Assembly: GCF_900105925.1 (NCBI RefSeq)
Contig: NZ_LT629791.1
Span: 1,922,001-1,986,000 of the forward strand
DNA length: 64,000 nucleotides
Direction: 5' to 3'
From: Jiangella alkaliphila
GTDB lineage: Bacteria > Actinomycetota > Actinomycetes > Jiangellales > Jiangellaceae
The stretch's first letter is position 1, and every line of letters starts with the position of its first letter. Below are positions 30,670 to 39,429 of the stretch, piece after piece. The position numbers and the translations under genes were made by a program. The notes beneath the pieces were generated by a model, which worked only from the letters and a program-made list of their open reading frames with translations, was not told where the DNA came from and did not search any database.

Positions 30670-31677
30670 ATGCGCGCGTGGCGGGTGACGTCGCCCGGGC
30701 CGATGGAGAGTCGGCCGCTGACGCTCGTCGACGAGCCGATCCCCGGTCCCGGCCCCGGGGAGCTGCTGGTCCGGGTCCTGGCCTGCGGCGTCTGCCGCAC
30801 CGACCTGCACGTCGCCGAGGGCGACCTGCCGGCGCACCGCCCGCACGTCGTGCCCGGCCACGAGGTGGTCGGCGAGGTCGTGACGGTGCGCGACGACGGC
30901 GCCGGGTTCGCGCCGGGCGACCGCGTCGGCATCGCGTGGCTGCGCGGCACCGACGGCACCTGCGCGTACTGCCGCCGGGGTGCCGAGAACCTGTGCCCGG
31001 CCTCGGTCTACACCGGCTGGGACGCCGACGGCGGGTACGCCGAGTACGCGACCGTCCCGGCCGCCTACGCGCTCCCGCTGCCGTCCGGCTACGACGACAT
31101 CGAGCTGGCGCCGCTGCTGTGCGCCGGCATCATCGGCTACCGTGCGCTGCTCCGCGCCGAGCTCCCGCCCGGCGGCAGGCTGGGGATCTACGGGTTCGGC
31201 GCCAGCGCCCACCTCGCCGCCCAGGTCGCGCTGGCGCAGGGCGCCACGGTGCACGTCCTCACCCGCAGCCCGGCGGCGCAACGGCTGGCGCTCGAGCTGG
31301 GCGCGGCCTCGGCCGGTGCCGCCGCCGACCCGCCGCCCGAGTCGCTCGACGCCGCGATCCTGTTCGCGCCGGTGGGCGACCTCGTGCCGCCGGCGCTGGC
31401 CGCGCTGGACCGCGGGGGCACGCTCGCCGTCGCCGGCATCCATCTCAGCGACGTACCGCCGCTGGACTACCAGCGGCACCTGTTCCAGGAGCGGCAGCTG
31501 CGCAGCGTCACCGCCAACACCCGCGAAGACGCGCGGGCGTTCCTCCGCTTCGCCGGCGAGCACCGGCTGCGGGTCACCACGACGCCGTATCCGCTGGGCC
31601 GCGCCGACCGCGCCCTGAGCGACCTCGCCGCCGACGCCGTCACCGGCGCGGCGGTACTCGTCCCCGACCTCGGTTGA
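30670..31677 (+). CDS. zinc-dependent alcohol dehydrogenase
   Basis: A 335-residue medium-chain dehydrogenase: catalytic zinc ligands in [10 protein letters not shown] (Cys 42) and [10 protein letters not shown] (His 64), cofactor fold [22 protein letters not shown]. The structural-zinc lobe reads [17 protein letters not shown]: three Cys remain and the first of the usual four is replaced by Asp. The closest known type is the actinobacterial AdhA/YhdH-like NAD-dependent aldehyde/alcohol dehydrogenase. It overlaps the 3' end of the convergent antiporter gene by 38 bases. Confidence 0.92.
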   Translation: MRAWRVTSPGPMESRPLTLVDEPIPGPGPGELLVRVLACGVCRTDLHVAEGDLPAHRPHVVPGHEVVGEVVTVRDDGAGFAPGDRVGIAWLRGTDGTCAYCRRGAENLCPASVYTGWDADGGYAEYATVPAAYALPLPSGYDDIELAPLLCAGIIGYRALLRAELPPGGRLGIYGFGASAHLAAQVALAQGATVHVLTRSPAAQRLALELGAASAGAAADPPPESLDAAILFAPVGDLVPPALAALDRGGTLAVAGIHLSDVPPLDYQRHLFQERQLRSVTANTREDARAFLRFAGEHRLRVTTTPYPLGRADRALSDLAADAVTGAAVLVPDLG

Positions 31678-32842
31678 GCACCCGCCGCCGCACGACGTCG
31701 CGGAACCACGGCGTGTCCGGCAGCCGCGCCAGCAGCGGCCCGCACACGACCGTCAGCAGCACGTACGTCGTCACCAGCGGCGCCAGCGTCGGCTCGACGC
31801 CGGCACCCACCGCCAGCCCGGCGATCACGACGGAGAACTCGCCGCGCGGCACCAGCGCCAGCCCGGCCCGCCACCGTCCCGGCTCCGCGATGCCGGCCCG
31901 CCGCGCCGCGAGCCAGCCGGTGAGCACCTTTGTCGCCATCGTGACGACCGCCAGCGCGAGCGCCGGCAGCAGCACCGGGCCGATGTCGGCTGGGTCGGTG
32001 GTCAGCCCGAAGAAGATGAAGAACACCGCCGCGAACACGTCCCGCAGCGGCGTCAGCAGTTCGGACGCGTGCTCGGCCACCGGGCCGGAGATCGCGATGC
32101 CGACCAGGAACGCCCCGACGGCGGCGGACACGTTCACCCGCTCGGCCAGCCCGGCGACCAGCATGGTCAGCCCGAGCACGCCCAGCAGCAGCGCCTCGCG
32201 CTGCCGCGGCGAGAACAGCATCGAGATCGCGCCGCCGTGCCGCAGCGCCAGATAGAGGATCGCCAGCGCCGCGGCGACCGCGATCGCCATCGTCCGGGCG
32301 CCCTCGGCCAGCCCGGCGCCGACGACCAGCGCGGACAGCACCGGCAGGTAGAACGCCATCGCCAGGTCCTCGATGACCAGGATCGACAGCACCACCGGGG
32401 TCTCCCGGTTGTTCAGCCGGCCGAGGTCGCGCAGCACCTTCGCGACGACCCCCGACGACGACACCCAGGTCACCCCCGCCAGCGCGACCGCGGCCACCGG
32501 GCCCCAGCCGAGCAGCAGCGCGAACGCCGCGCCGGGCAGCGCGTTGAGCAGCGCGTCGAACAGCCCGGCCAACGCGGAGCGGCGGATGCTGCCGACCAGC
32601 TCGCCGGCAGAGTACTCCAGCCCCAGCATGACCAGCAGCAGGATGACGCCGACCTCGGAGCCGACCTCGAAGAACTCCTCGCTGGCCGACAGCGGCAGCA
32701 GCCCGCCGTGCCCGAACGCCAGCCCGGCCAGCAGGTACAGCGGGATCGGCGACACCCCGGCGCGACCGGCCAGGCGGCCCAGCAGCCCCATGCCCAGCAG
32801 CAACGCGCCGATCTCGATCAGCAGCGTCGTGGTGTCGGGCAT
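31640..32842 (-). CDS. CPA2-family K+/H+ antiporter (KhtU/KefB type)
   Basis: A 400-residue membrane protein with about 12 hydrophobic segments: [20 protein letters not shown] at the N-terminus, [39 protein letters not shown] (family Asp in VIEDLA) and [20 protein letters not shown]. It lacks the C-terminal TrkA-N domain of KefB/C. Its regulatory subunit is encoded separately just upstream (13-base gap), as in the KhtTU potassium efflux system. Function: exchange of K+ (or Na+) for H+ in ion and pH balance. Confidence 0.93.
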   Translation of the reverse strand: MPDTTTLLIEIGALLLGMGLLGRLAGRAGVSPIPLYLLAGLAFGHGGLLPLSASEEFFEVGSEVGVILLLVMLGLEYSAGELVGSIRRSALAGLFDALLNALPGAAFALLLGWGPVAAVALAGVTWVSSSGVVAKVLRDLGRLNNRETPVVLSILVIEDLAMAFYLPVLSALVVGAGLAEGARTMAIAVAAALAILYLALRHGGAISMLFSPRQREALLLGVLGLTMLVAGLAERVNVSAAVGAFLVGIAISGPVAEHASELLTPLRDVFAAVFFIFFGLTTDPADIGPVLLPALALAVVTMATKVLTGWLAARRAGIAEPGRWRAGLALVPRGEFSVVIAGLAVGAGVEPTLAPLVTTYVLLTVVCGPLLARLPDTPWFRDVVRRRVLNRGRGRVPPRR

Positions 32843-32855
32843 CGGGCCGCGACGC

Positions 32856-33350
32856 TCAGCGCGCGCCGTCGGCGATGAGACGCGTCAGGGTGTCGAGGCC
32901 TTCGCGGGTGCCGACCGCGACCAGCAGGTCGCCGGCTCGCAGCGGCGCTTCCGGCCCGGGCGACGGGAGGACGCCGCCGTCGCGGAGCAGCGCGACGATG
33001 GACGCGCCGGTGCGGGTGCGCGCCCGGGTGTCGCCGAGCCGGCGGCCCGCGAACGGCGACCCGGCGGTGACGGCGATCTGCTCGGTGTAGAGCCCGGCGG
33101 CGTGGTCGCGCAGCGCCGCGAGCTGGCCGAGCATGACCGACGCGCCGAGCAGCTCGGCCAGCGCCTCGGCCTCGTCGTCGGTGAGCGTGATCGGGTCGCG
33201 GCAGGAGTCGGGATCGTCGACGTCGAACACGGCCAGCGTGCGCTCGCCGGAACGTTGCGTCAGGACGCTGACCCGGCGGCCGGACCCCGTCAGCACGTCG
33301 TGCCGCACCCCGATGCCCGGCAGGTCGACCTGCTCGATGCGCACTGCCAC
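32856..33350 (-). CDS. TrkA-C domain regulatory subunit of the antiporter
   Basis: A 164-residue cytosolic protein from GTG 33350 (GTG 33344 is also possible). The N-terminal half (VAVRIEQVDLPGIGVRHDVL, VFDVDDPDSCRDPITLTDDE) resembles KhtT, and the C-terminal RCK-C/TrkA-C fold includes GSPFAGRRLGDTRARTRTGASIVALLRDGG in order and GDLLVAVGTREGLDTLTRLI. By analogy with KhtT it binds a nucleotide such as c-di-AMP and gates the antiporter encoded next. First gene of the two-gene operon. Confidence 0.92.
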   Translation of the reverse strand: MAVRIEQVDLPGIGVRHDVLTGSGRRVSVLTQRSGERTLAVFDVDDPDSCRDPITLTDDEAEALAELLGASVMLGQLAALRDHAAGLYTEQIAVTAGSPFAGRRLGDTRARTRTGASIVALLRDGGVLPSPGPEAPLRAGDLLVAVGTREGLDTLTRLIADGAR

Positions 33351-33382
33351 GCTTTCGACACTACCTCCGGTGCGGCGCCGGC

Positions 33383-33760
33383 TCAGCGGGCGTCCAGTGC
33401 CTTCAGCATCCGCTGCAGCGCGACCTGCCGATACGAGCCGTCCAGCAGCTCGCCGACCTCCGCCCAGTCGACGTCGGAGGCGGTGAAGTCGAGGGCCAGC
33501 CAGCCGCTGGGGCCGTAGTAGGCGGGCACGTAGAAGCGCGGGTCCTGCAGCAATGCCGGGCGGTCCGCCGGGTCGGGCTTGAAGATCACCGCGAACGGGT
33601 GGGCGTCGTTGCCCTCGAAGACGGCGAACATCTTCTTCCCCGCCCGGAACGTCGGCCGGCCCCACGCCTCGACCTCGGCCGCCTCGGGGAAACGCAGGCA
33701 GGCGGCGCGCAGCTCGGCCAGGTACGGGTCTTCGTCGCTGTACATCCGCGGGTGCGCCAC
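33383..33760 (-). CDS. MmcQ/YjbR-family protein
   Basis: A 125-residue CyaY-like fold protein starting at GTG 33760: ELRAACLRFPEAAEVEAWGRPTF, GKKMFAVFEGND and PAYYGPSGWLALDFTASDVDWAEV. These are the family's signature segments (E..WG.P.F and the G..GW..L). MmcQ/YjbR proteins probably bind DNA or act as small adaptor proteins; no enzymatic role is established. It stands between the antiporter operon and the DoxX gene on the same strand, with small gaps. A second family member is encoded at 52352. Confidence 0.9.
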   Translation of the reverse strand: MAHPRMYSDEDPYLAELRAACLRFPEAAEVEAWGRPTFRAGKKMFAVFEGNDAHPFAVIFKPDPADRPALLQDPRFYVPAYYGPSGWLALDFTASDVDWAEVGELLDGSYRQVALQRMLKALDAR

Positions 33761-33785
33761 GCGCCCACGGTAGCGGCCGCCGGGG

Positions 33786-34277
33786 TCAGGCGAGGATCGG
33801 CGCGCGCCGGACGATCGGGGTCCGCCGCCAGAGACCGCTCAGGCTCAGGTGGTCGCCGGCGCCGCCCAGTGCGAGGCCGACCAGCAGCAGCGCGTAGATC
33901 AGGTGCTCGTCCATGAACGGGTTGTTCTCCTGCGGCAGGCTCGACGCCCAGAGGAGCAGCAACAGCGGCACACCGGTCAGCGCCGCGACCCGCAGGCCGA
34001 TGCCGAGGATCAGCGCCAGCCCGAGGCCGAGCTGGCCGATCATGAACAGCCAGTCCGCCCAGGCGGCGCCGCTCAGCGACTGGAACAGCCCGCCGAACGG
34101 GCCGTCGACGCCGCTCAGGTAGCCGGCGGTGGGGCTGCCGCCGTTGATCCAGGCGCGCTCGGACGGGGTGGAGAAGCCGAGGCCGAACGCCTTGTCGAGG
34201 AACGTCCAGAGGAAGATCCAGCCGAGGGCTATGCGGGTCAGGGCGAGGACGGTGCGGGCCGGGGTGTCGGGGGTCAT
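33786..34277 (-). CDS. DoxX-family membrane protein
   Basis: A 163-residue integral membrane protein with four hydrophobic segments: TVLALTRIALGWIFLWTFLDKAFG, WLFMIGQLGLGLALILGIGLRVAALTGVPLLLLLWASSLP (two spans) and HLIYALLLVGLALGGAG. Order and the GW.F...FLDK start are typical of DoxX. Family members associate with thiosulfate or quinone oxidation and with redox homeostasis in mycobacteria. ATG 34277 follows aaaggaccgcg. The role here is not defined by neighbours. Confidence 0.88.
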   Translation of the reverse strand: MTPDTPARTVLALTRIALGWIFLWTFLDKAFGLGFSTPSERAWINGGSPTAGYLSGVDGPFGGLFQSLSGAAWADWLFMIGQLGLGLALILGIGLRVAALTGVPLLLLLWASSLPQENNPFMDEHLIYALLLVGLALGGAGDHLSLSGLWRRTPIVRRAPILA

Positions 34278-34457
34278 CGCGGTCCTTTCGTCATAGGGAG
34301 ACTGCCGTGACTTACGGCGTGGCGGCCTCCGGGGATTGCCTGGCACGGAAATGTCATCCAGCGGCCGGACCGTGGTCGCGCCGCGGTCATCCGGCTGTCG
34401 CCACCGCGTCCGAATCCTTCAAGACGACGGTGTGACCTGCGCCTTAACGTAGTCCGC

Positions 34458-34856
34458 ATGACACAGCCACGTTTCAACGCCATCGGATTCGCGGTTGCCG
34501 ACCTGGGCCGCTCGCTGGAGTTCTACCGCGCCCTCGGCCTCGCCGTGCCCGACGGGGCGGAGTCCGGCCCGCATGCCGAGATCCCGCTCGCGCCTGGGGT
34601 GAAGCTGCTGCTCGACACGCACGAGAGCATTGCCGCGTTCGACCCGGGCTTCACACCGGAGCCGGGCGGCCACGGCAGCCTCGCCTTCGAGTGCGCCGAC
34701 CCGGCCGGCGTCGACGCCGCCTACGGGCGGATGATCGCGGCCGGCGCGAAGAGCCACCTCGCTCCGTGGGACGCCTTCTGGGGCCAGCGCTACGCCGTCG
34801 TGCACGACCCGGACGGCAACGGCGTCGACTTCTATGCCGCGCTGCCAGGAGCCTAG
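34458..34856 (+). CDS. VOC-family protein
   Basis: A 132-residue two-module VOC protein: FNAIGFAVADLGRSLEFYRALGLAVP begins module 1, HGSLAFECADPAGVDAAYGRMIAAGA begins module 2, and VVHDPDGNGVDFYAALP closes it. The usual first-strand His metal ligand is replaced (IGFAVAD) and the last ligand position is Asp (GVDFY), so metal binding is doubtful. This resembles the bleomycin-resistance-like ligand binders instead of dioxygenases. It is divergent from the DoxX gene, with no evident operator. Confidence 0.88.
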   Translation: MTQPRFNAIGFAVADLGRSLEFYRALGLAVPDGAESGPHAEIPLAPGVKLLLDTHESIAAFDPGFTPEPGGHGSLAFECADPAGVDAAYGRMIAAGAKSHLAPWDAFWGQRYAVVHDPDGNGVDFYAALPGA

Positions 34857-34909
34857 TTTCCTTCCCTTGCGGGACGATCGGACGCCGGTGACCTCGCGGT
34901 CGGCGTGGG

Positions 34910-35593
34910 TCAGGCAACCAGGGTCGTGATCGTGACGCCGGTCAGCGAGCGCGCCTCGCGCGACAGGTGCGCCTGATCGGCGTACCCGGCCGCGTACGCG
35001 GCGTCGGCCGCCGGCGTGCCGGACCGGCCCAGCTCGAGCGCGCGGTTCAGCCGCAGGATGCGGGCCAGCGTCTTGGGCCCGTAGCCGAACGCGTCGAGGC
35101 TGCGCCGGTGCAGTTGCCGCGCGCTCAGGCCCACCTCGCGGGCGACGGCGCCGACCGCGGCGCCCTGGCCCAGCCGCGACGCCACCCGCTCGACGACGGG
35201 GTCGGCCGGCGGCGCGTCGCCGAGCCGGCGCTCGGCGATGGCTTCGAGCAGCGCGCCAGGGTCGGGCGCCTCGGCCAGCCGTTCGCTCAGCCGGCGGACC
35301 TCGGCGCCCGGCCACAGCGTGTCGAGCCGGACCCGCTGGTCGCGCAGCTCGTGCGCGGGCAGGCCGAGGACGCGCGGGCCGACCCCGGCGGCGAGCCGGA
35401 GCCCGACGAACGGGGTGCCCGGCCGCCACGACGCAAGGTGCGCCACGGTGTCGGGGCCGGCGACCGTCAGTCGTCCATGGGCCCACAGCAGGTCGAGGCA
35501 GCCGTCGGGCAGCACGCGGTGCTCTTCGGCCGACGTCACGGTCGACGACCAGACCACCGCGTGCGCGATGGTGGACGGTCGCTCGCGGTACAT
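34910..35593 (-). CDS. AraC-family regulator with DUF6597-type N-terminus
   Basis: A 227-residue AraC-type regulator. The N-terminal domain HRVLPDGCLDLLWAHGRLTVAGPD and FVGLRLAAGVGPRVLGLPAHEL is the DUF6597-like ligand domain. The C-terminal double HTH is VGAVAREVGLSARQLHRRSLDAFGYGPKTLARILRLNRAL plus AYAAGYADQAHLSREARSLTG, given here in order. Target unknown: neighbours are a convergent VOC gene and, upstream, another AraC gene on the same strand. Confidence 0.9.
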   Translation of the reverse strand: MYRERPSTIAHAVVWSSTVTSAEEHRVLPDGCLDLLWAHGRLTVAGPDTVAHLASWRPGTPFVGLRLAAGVGPRVLGLPAHELRDQRVRLDTLWPGAEVRRLSERLAEAPDPGALLEAIAERRLGDAPPADPVVERVASRLGQGAAVGAVAREVGLSARQLHRRSLDAFGYGPKTLARILRLNRALELGRSGTPAADAAYAAGYADQAHLSREARSLTGVTITTLVA

Positions 35594-35711
35594 ACCTCCA
35601 CTGTGCCACCCGGCACCGACAGCTTCCCGCCGTCCGGACGTCCGCCCGGCCGAGACGGGCGCCGTCCTCGCGCGGCGCCGGGTCCACCCGGTACGGACCG
35701 GTCTCGCCGCG

Positions 35712-36548
35712 TCAGCCGAAGCGGGCGCGGTATTCGCGCGGCGTCATCACCTTGAGCTCGCGGAAGCGCCGGTTGAAGTTCGACAGGTTGCCGAACCCGC
35801 AGGACGCGGCGATGTCCGCGACCGCGCGGTCGCTCTCGGCGAGCAGCCGGCACGCGGCGCCGACGCGCAGTTCGGTGAGGTACGCGGTGAACGTGCGGCC
35901 GGTGACGCGGCGGAAGAACCGGCTGAAGGCCGCCGGCGACAGGTGCGCGACCTCGGCGACGTCGCCGAGGACGATCGGCTCGGCATACCGGGCGTGCAGG
36001 AACCCGAACACGTCGTCCATCCGGCGGCGGCTGTTCGGCCGGTCCGGCGAGCGGTGGTGCGGACTGGCCAGCGCCCGCCCAGGCCCGCCGTCGGCCAGCC
36101 GGACCAGCACGTCCAGCAGGCCGAGCGTGCCGTCGGCGCCGCCCCGGCCGGTGAGCTCGACGAGCCGCCGGATCATCGGTTCCGGGGCCGGCAGCTCCAG
36201 CCCTCGCCCGGCGGCGGCCAGCAACCCGCCGACCGCCCCGAACTCCGGCACGTCGAACAGTCCCGGGCCGAGGAAGTCGGGCCGGAAGTGGATCACGACC
36301 GCCTCGTGGCGTCCGGGTGCGGCGGACACGAACGCGTGCGGCACGCCGGCGCCGAGCAGCGTCAGCTGGCCGGGATCGTACGGCTCGATGCTGTCGCCCG
36401 CGTACCGCGTCCCGGTGCCCGCGGTGATCAGCGTCAGCTCGACCTCCGGGTGGAAGTGCCAGCTGAACCCGAACGCGGAGCTGCGGAAGAGGTGCCGCTT
36501 CCAGGACAGGCCGCCCGTGGTGCCGACGTGCTCCAGGGCCGGGCGCAT
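35712..36548 (-). CDS. AraC-family regulator with cupin sensor
   Basis: A 278-residue AraC/XylS regulator. The N-terminal cupin has GFSWHFHPEVELTLITAGTGTRY (metal- or ligand-binding His pair) and GQLTLLGAGVPHAF. The C-terminal HTH pair is LGDVAEVAHLSPAAFSRFFRRVTGRTF and VADIAASCGFGNLSNFNRRFRELKVMTPREYR. ATG 36548 was chosen because the cupin begins right after it. It is divergent from the phytanoyl-CoA dioxygenase-like gene at 36709, the probable target, as in many actinobacterial PhyH/AraC pairs. Confidence 0.92.
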   Translation of the reverse strand: MRPALEHVGTTGGLSWKRHLFRSSAFGFSWHFHPEVELTLITAGTGTRYAGDSIEPYDPGQLTLLGAGVPHAFVSAAPGRHEAVVIHFRPDFLGPGLFDVPEFGAVGGLLAAAGRGLELPAPEPMIRRLVELTGRGGADGTLGLLDVLVRLADGGPGRALASPHHRSPDRPNSRRRMDDVFGFLHARYAEPIVLGDVAEVAHLSPAAFSRFFRRVTGRTFTAYLTELRVGAACRLLAESDRAVADIAASCGFGNLSNFNRRFRELKVMTPREYRARFG

Positions 36549-36708
36549 GGCTCGACGATACGGTGCGCGCGCCTGGTGCCGGCCGGGCCGCTCGGATCGG
36601 TCGCGAGAGTACCGGAATGGGTCATCGGCGGCGTGGTGTGCGCCGCGGTCCGGCCAGCAGCATGGACGTGGGTGCCCACCCCGAGACCGTTCTTCCCTGG
36701 AGGACCGC

Positions 36709-37524
36709 ATGACCACCACGTCGGCCGCTCTCGACACCCCCTACGACCTCGCGCCGGACCGGGTCGCCGCGTGCGAACGGGACGGTTTCGTCCACCTGCC
36801 CGGCGTGCTCGACCCGGACGTCGTTCGGCGGTACGAGCCGGAGATCACCGAGCAGGTGATCGAGCTGAACACCATGCACCTGCCGATGGCGGAGCGCTCG
36901 ACGTACAACAAGGCGTTCCTGCAGGTCGGCAACCTGTGGAAGCACAGCGACCAGGTGCGTGAGCTGGTGTTCTCGCGCCGGCTGGCCCGGCTGGCCGCCG
37001 ACCTCCTCGGCGTCGAGGGCGTGCGGCTCTACCACGACCAGGCCCTGTACAAGGAGCCCGGCGGGGGCATCACCCCGTGGCACGCCGACCAGTACTACTG
37101 GCCGTTGTCGAGCGACCGGTGCGGCACGATCTGGCTGCCGCTGCAGGAGACGCCGCTGGAGATGGGTCCGCTGTCGTTCGCCGTCGGCAGCCACCGCTTC
37201 GAGTACGGCCGCGACCTGCCGATCAGCGACGAGTCCGAGGCGGCGATGCAGGTGGCGCTGGCCGAGCGGGACCTGCCGGTGTACAACGAGCCGTTCGCCC
37301 TGGGCGACGCCAGCTTCCACCTCGGCTGGACCTTCCACCACGCCGGCCCCAACGTCGCCGCCGACCCCCGCCGCGTCATGACGATCATCTACATCGACGC
37401 CGACATGCTGGCGGCCGAGCCGGTCAACCACCACCAGGAGGGCAACCTCGCGGCGACGCTGCCGGGGATCGCGCCGGGCGAGGTGGCGGCCAGCCCGCAG
37501 AACCCGGTGCTGTACCGGCGCTGA
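36709..37524 (+). CDS. phytanoyl-CoA dioxygenase family protein
   Basis: A 271-residue Fe(II)/2-oxoglutarate oxygenase of the PhyH family. Start segment VAACERDGFVHLPGVLDPD; iron ligands H-x-D in TPWHADQYYWPL and the distal His in WTFHHAGPN; 2-oxoglutarate Arg in DPRRVMTIIYIDAD; core MGPLSFAVGSH. ATG 36709 follows cctggaggaccgc. Bacterial members hydroxylate amino acids, ectoine or natural-product intermediates. The substrate is unknown. Likely under control of the divergent cupin-AraC regulator. Confidence 0.92.
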   Translation: MTTTSAALDTPYDLAPDRVAACERDGFVHLPGVLDPDVVRRYEPEITEQVIELNTMHLPMAERSTYNKAFLQVGNLWKHSDQVRELVFSRRLARLAADLLGVEGVRLYHDQALYKEPGGGITPWHADQYYWPLSSDRCGTIWLPLQETPLEMGPLSFAVGSHRFEYGRDLPISDESEAAMQVALAERDLPVYNEPFALGDASFHLGWTFHHAGPNVAADPRRVMTIIYIDADMLAAEPVNHHQEGNLAATLPGIAPGEVAASPQNPVLYRR

Positions 37525-37546
37525 GGCGGCGGGCCCGGCCCTGGCC

Positions 37547-38365
37547 TCAGGACATCAGTGCGTTCACCTCGCCGTAGTCGAGCCCTCCCTCCAACGACGT
37601 GTACGTGCCGTCCTCGAGCAGCTCACGCGCCGCCCGCCGGGCGACGGCGTAGGCAGCGGCGGCGACGGACGAGCCGAGGCTGATGCGGGCGACTCCTGCC
37701 GCGGCCAGCTCGCCGACCGGCGGTGCGCCGGCGCCGGCCAGGACGTTGAGCGGGCCGTCGATCTCGGCGGCCAGTCGCGTCACGGTGGGGAGGTCGACGA
37801 CGCCGGGGACGAAGACGCCGGAGGCGCCGGCCTCGAGGTACGTCCGCGCCCGCGCGACCGTGTCGGCGAACCGGCTGCTGGGGTCGCCCACGGACCGCAG
37901 GTATGTGTCGATGCGGGCGTTGAGGAAGAACGACGCGCCCGCGGCGGCCCGGGCGGCGGCCAGCCGCTCGGCCTGCTCGCCGGGGTCGCGCAGCGCGCTG
38001 GGGTCGTCGGGGTGGACGTCCTCGATGTTCACTCCGACGGCCCCCGCGGCCAGCACACCGTCGATGGTGGCGCCGACGTCGTCGGGCGTGGCGCCGAACC
38101 CGCTCTCGACGTCGGCGCTGACGGGGACGTCGACCGCGGCGACGACGCGGCGGGTGAGGGCCAGCACGCTGTCGCGGTCGATGTGGTCGCCGTCGGCCGC
38201 GCCCAGCACCCACGCCACGCCGGCGCTGGTGGTGGCCACCGCGGCCGCGCCGGCGTCCTCCGCCAGCCGGGCGCTGAGGGGGTCCCAGGCGTTCGGCAGC
38301 AGCAGCGGCGTGCCCGGCCGATGCAGCGCACCGAACCGCGAGGCGGTGTCGTCAAGAGTCGTCAT
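37547..38365 (-). CDS. isocitrate lyase/PEP mutase-family protein
   Basis: A 272-residue (beta/alpha)8 enzyme of the PEP mutase/ICL superfamily: PLLLPNAWDPLSARLAEDAG at the start, DVPVSADVESGFG with the metal-binding Asp/Glu, VGVNIEDVHP and SFFLNARIDTYLR. The catalytic loop lacks KKCGH, so it is not an isocitrate lyase. This group (like YvaB or 2,3-dimethylmalate lyase-like proteins) cleaves or rearranges C-C or C-P bonds in 2-oxo acids or oxaloacetate analogues. Convergent with the PhyH gene; substrate unknown. Confidence 0.88.
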   Translation of the reverse strand: MTTLDDTASRFGALHRPGTPLLLPNAWDPLSARLAEDAGAAAVATTSAGVAWVLGAADGDHIDRDSVLALTRRVVAAVDVPVSADVESGFGATPDDVGATIDGVLAAGAVGVNIEDVHPDDPSALRDPGEQAERLAAARAAAGASFFLNARIDTYLRSVGDPSSRFADTVARARTYLEAGASGVFVPGVVDLPTVTRLAAEIDGPLNVLAGAGAPPVGELAAAGVARISLGSSVAAAAYAVARRAARELLEDGTYTSLEGGLDYGEVNALMS

Positions 38366-38414
38366 GCCCGCAGTGAACCAGCCGGGTCCGACAACGTCTC
38401 GCGGGTTTCCGCCG

Positions 38415-38846
38415 TCAACGACCGACGCCGGCCGCGCGCTGCCGCTCCAGCGCGGCCTGCAGCCGGGCGGTGTCCTCCAACACGTAGTCATCGACCATGC
38501 GGCCCCACCGGATCCGGACCCACTGCACGCCCTCGTTCGTGTACGCGCTGCCGTCGGCGAGTGTGGCGCTGACGGTGAGCCGCACCACGACGGTGGTGTT
38601 CCACGGCCAGCCCTTGACGACGATCTCGGTGGCCCGCAGCCGGAGGCCGGGCAGCGCCTCGCCCGCCTGGGCGAACCAGCGGGCGAACTCGTCGCGCCCG
38701 CGCAGGTCGGCGCCGAACGAGGAGTCGCCGACGAAGCGGAACCGGACGTCGGGCGCCGCCTGAGCCACGGCGAGCTGGTAGTCACCGGTCTCGGCGACGC
38801 GCTCCCAGAGCCGGCGCACCTTGGCCCGGACGATCGTGTGATACAC
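38415..38846 (-). CDS. SnoaL/NTF2-like protein
   Basis: A 143-residue cone-shaped NTF2-fold protein: YHTIVRAKVRRLWERVAETGDYQLAVAQAAPDVRFRFVGDS (helices and first strand), DLRGRDEFARWFAQAGEALPGL and TVVVRLTVSATLADGSAYTNEGVQWVRI. SnoaL-like proteins act as cyclases, isomerases or ligand binders. It is divergent from the HxlR gene at 38926 across 79 bases that carry two palindromes with CTTGC/GCAAG arms, so it is probably HxlR-controlled. Confidence 0.9.
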   Translation of the reverse strand: MYHTIVRAKVRRLWERVAETGDYQLAVAQAAPDVRFRFVGDSSFGADLRGRDEFARWFAQAGEALPGLRLRATEIVVKGWPWNTTVVVRLTVSATLADGSAYTNEGVQWVRIRWGRMVDDYVLEDTARLQAALERQRAAGVGR

Positions 38847-38861
38847 GGCGCCTCCTTCTCG

Positions 38862-38876
38862 CTTGCGGCTTGCAAG
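38862..38876. promoter_or_regulatory. HxlR operator candidate, site 1
   Basis: CTTGC-GGCTT-GCAAG, 5-bp arms, 16 bases upstream of the SnoaL-like start. It shares half-sites with site 2 at 38895. Confidence 0.55.
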
Positions 38877-38894
38877 TAACCCTAGAGCTCACGA

Positions 38895-38909
38895 CTTGCG
38901 AACCGCAAG
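38895..38909. promoter_or_regulatory. HxlR operator candidate, site 2
   Basis: CTTGCG-AAC-CGCAAG, perfect 6-bp arms, 17 bases before the HxlR GTG. The two sites have centres 33 bp apart, three helical turns, so bound dimers would face the same side. Confidence 0.6.
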
Positions 38910-38925
38910 CGACTAGGCTGCCGGG

Positions 38926-39429
38926 GTGGACAGAGACCGTTTCGCCTCCATCTCCTGCTCCGTCGCCCGCGCGTCCGGCGTCGTCGCCGACCCGTGGGCG
39001 CTGCTCGTGCTGCGCGACCTCTTCCTCGGCCTGACGCGCTACGACGAGCTGCGCCGCGACCTCGGCGTCGCCACGAACGTGCTGGCCGACCGCCTCGACC
39101 GGCTGGTCGACGCCGGGCTGGTGGTCCGCGCGGCGTACCAGCAGGCGCCGGTGCGACACGAGTACCGGCTGACCGAGGCCGGCCACGACCTCTACGGCGT
39201 CGTCGTCGCGCTGATGGCGTGGGGCGACCGGCACCTCGCGCCGGACGGCCCGCCGATGCTGCTCGTCCACGACGTCTGCGGCCACCGGACCACCCCGGTC
39301 GTCGCCTGTGATCGGTGCGGCGGCGAGCTGACGAACGACGAGGTCAGCGTGCGGCCGGGGCCGGGTGGCCGACATGCGCCGGGCACCGCCGTCGTGGCCG
39401 AGCGGTTGACCGGTAGCGTGACAGGGTGA
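38926..39429 (+). CDS. HxlR-family transcriptional regulator
   Basis: A 167-residue winged-helix regulator: FASISCSVARASGVVADPWALLVLRDLFLGLTRYDELRRDLGVATNVLADRLDRLVDAGLV in family order (recognition helix ATNVLADRLDRL). It has a C-terminal extension with HDVCGH and CDRCGGEL, a probable zinc ribbon absent in minimal HxlR proteins. Cys 11 in the N-terminal helix matches the redox Cys of YodB/HypR-like members. GTG start; its TGA overlaps the GTG of the oxidoreductase gene, so the two are coupled. Confidence 0.92.
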   Translation: MDRDRFASISCSVARASGVVADPWALLVLRDLFLGLTRYDELRRDLGVATNVLADRLDRLVDAGLVVRAAYQQAPVRHEYRLTEAGHDLYGVVVALMAWGDRHLAPDGPPMLLVHDVCGHRTTPVVACDRCGGELTNDEVSVRPGPGGRHAPGTAVVAERLTGSVTG

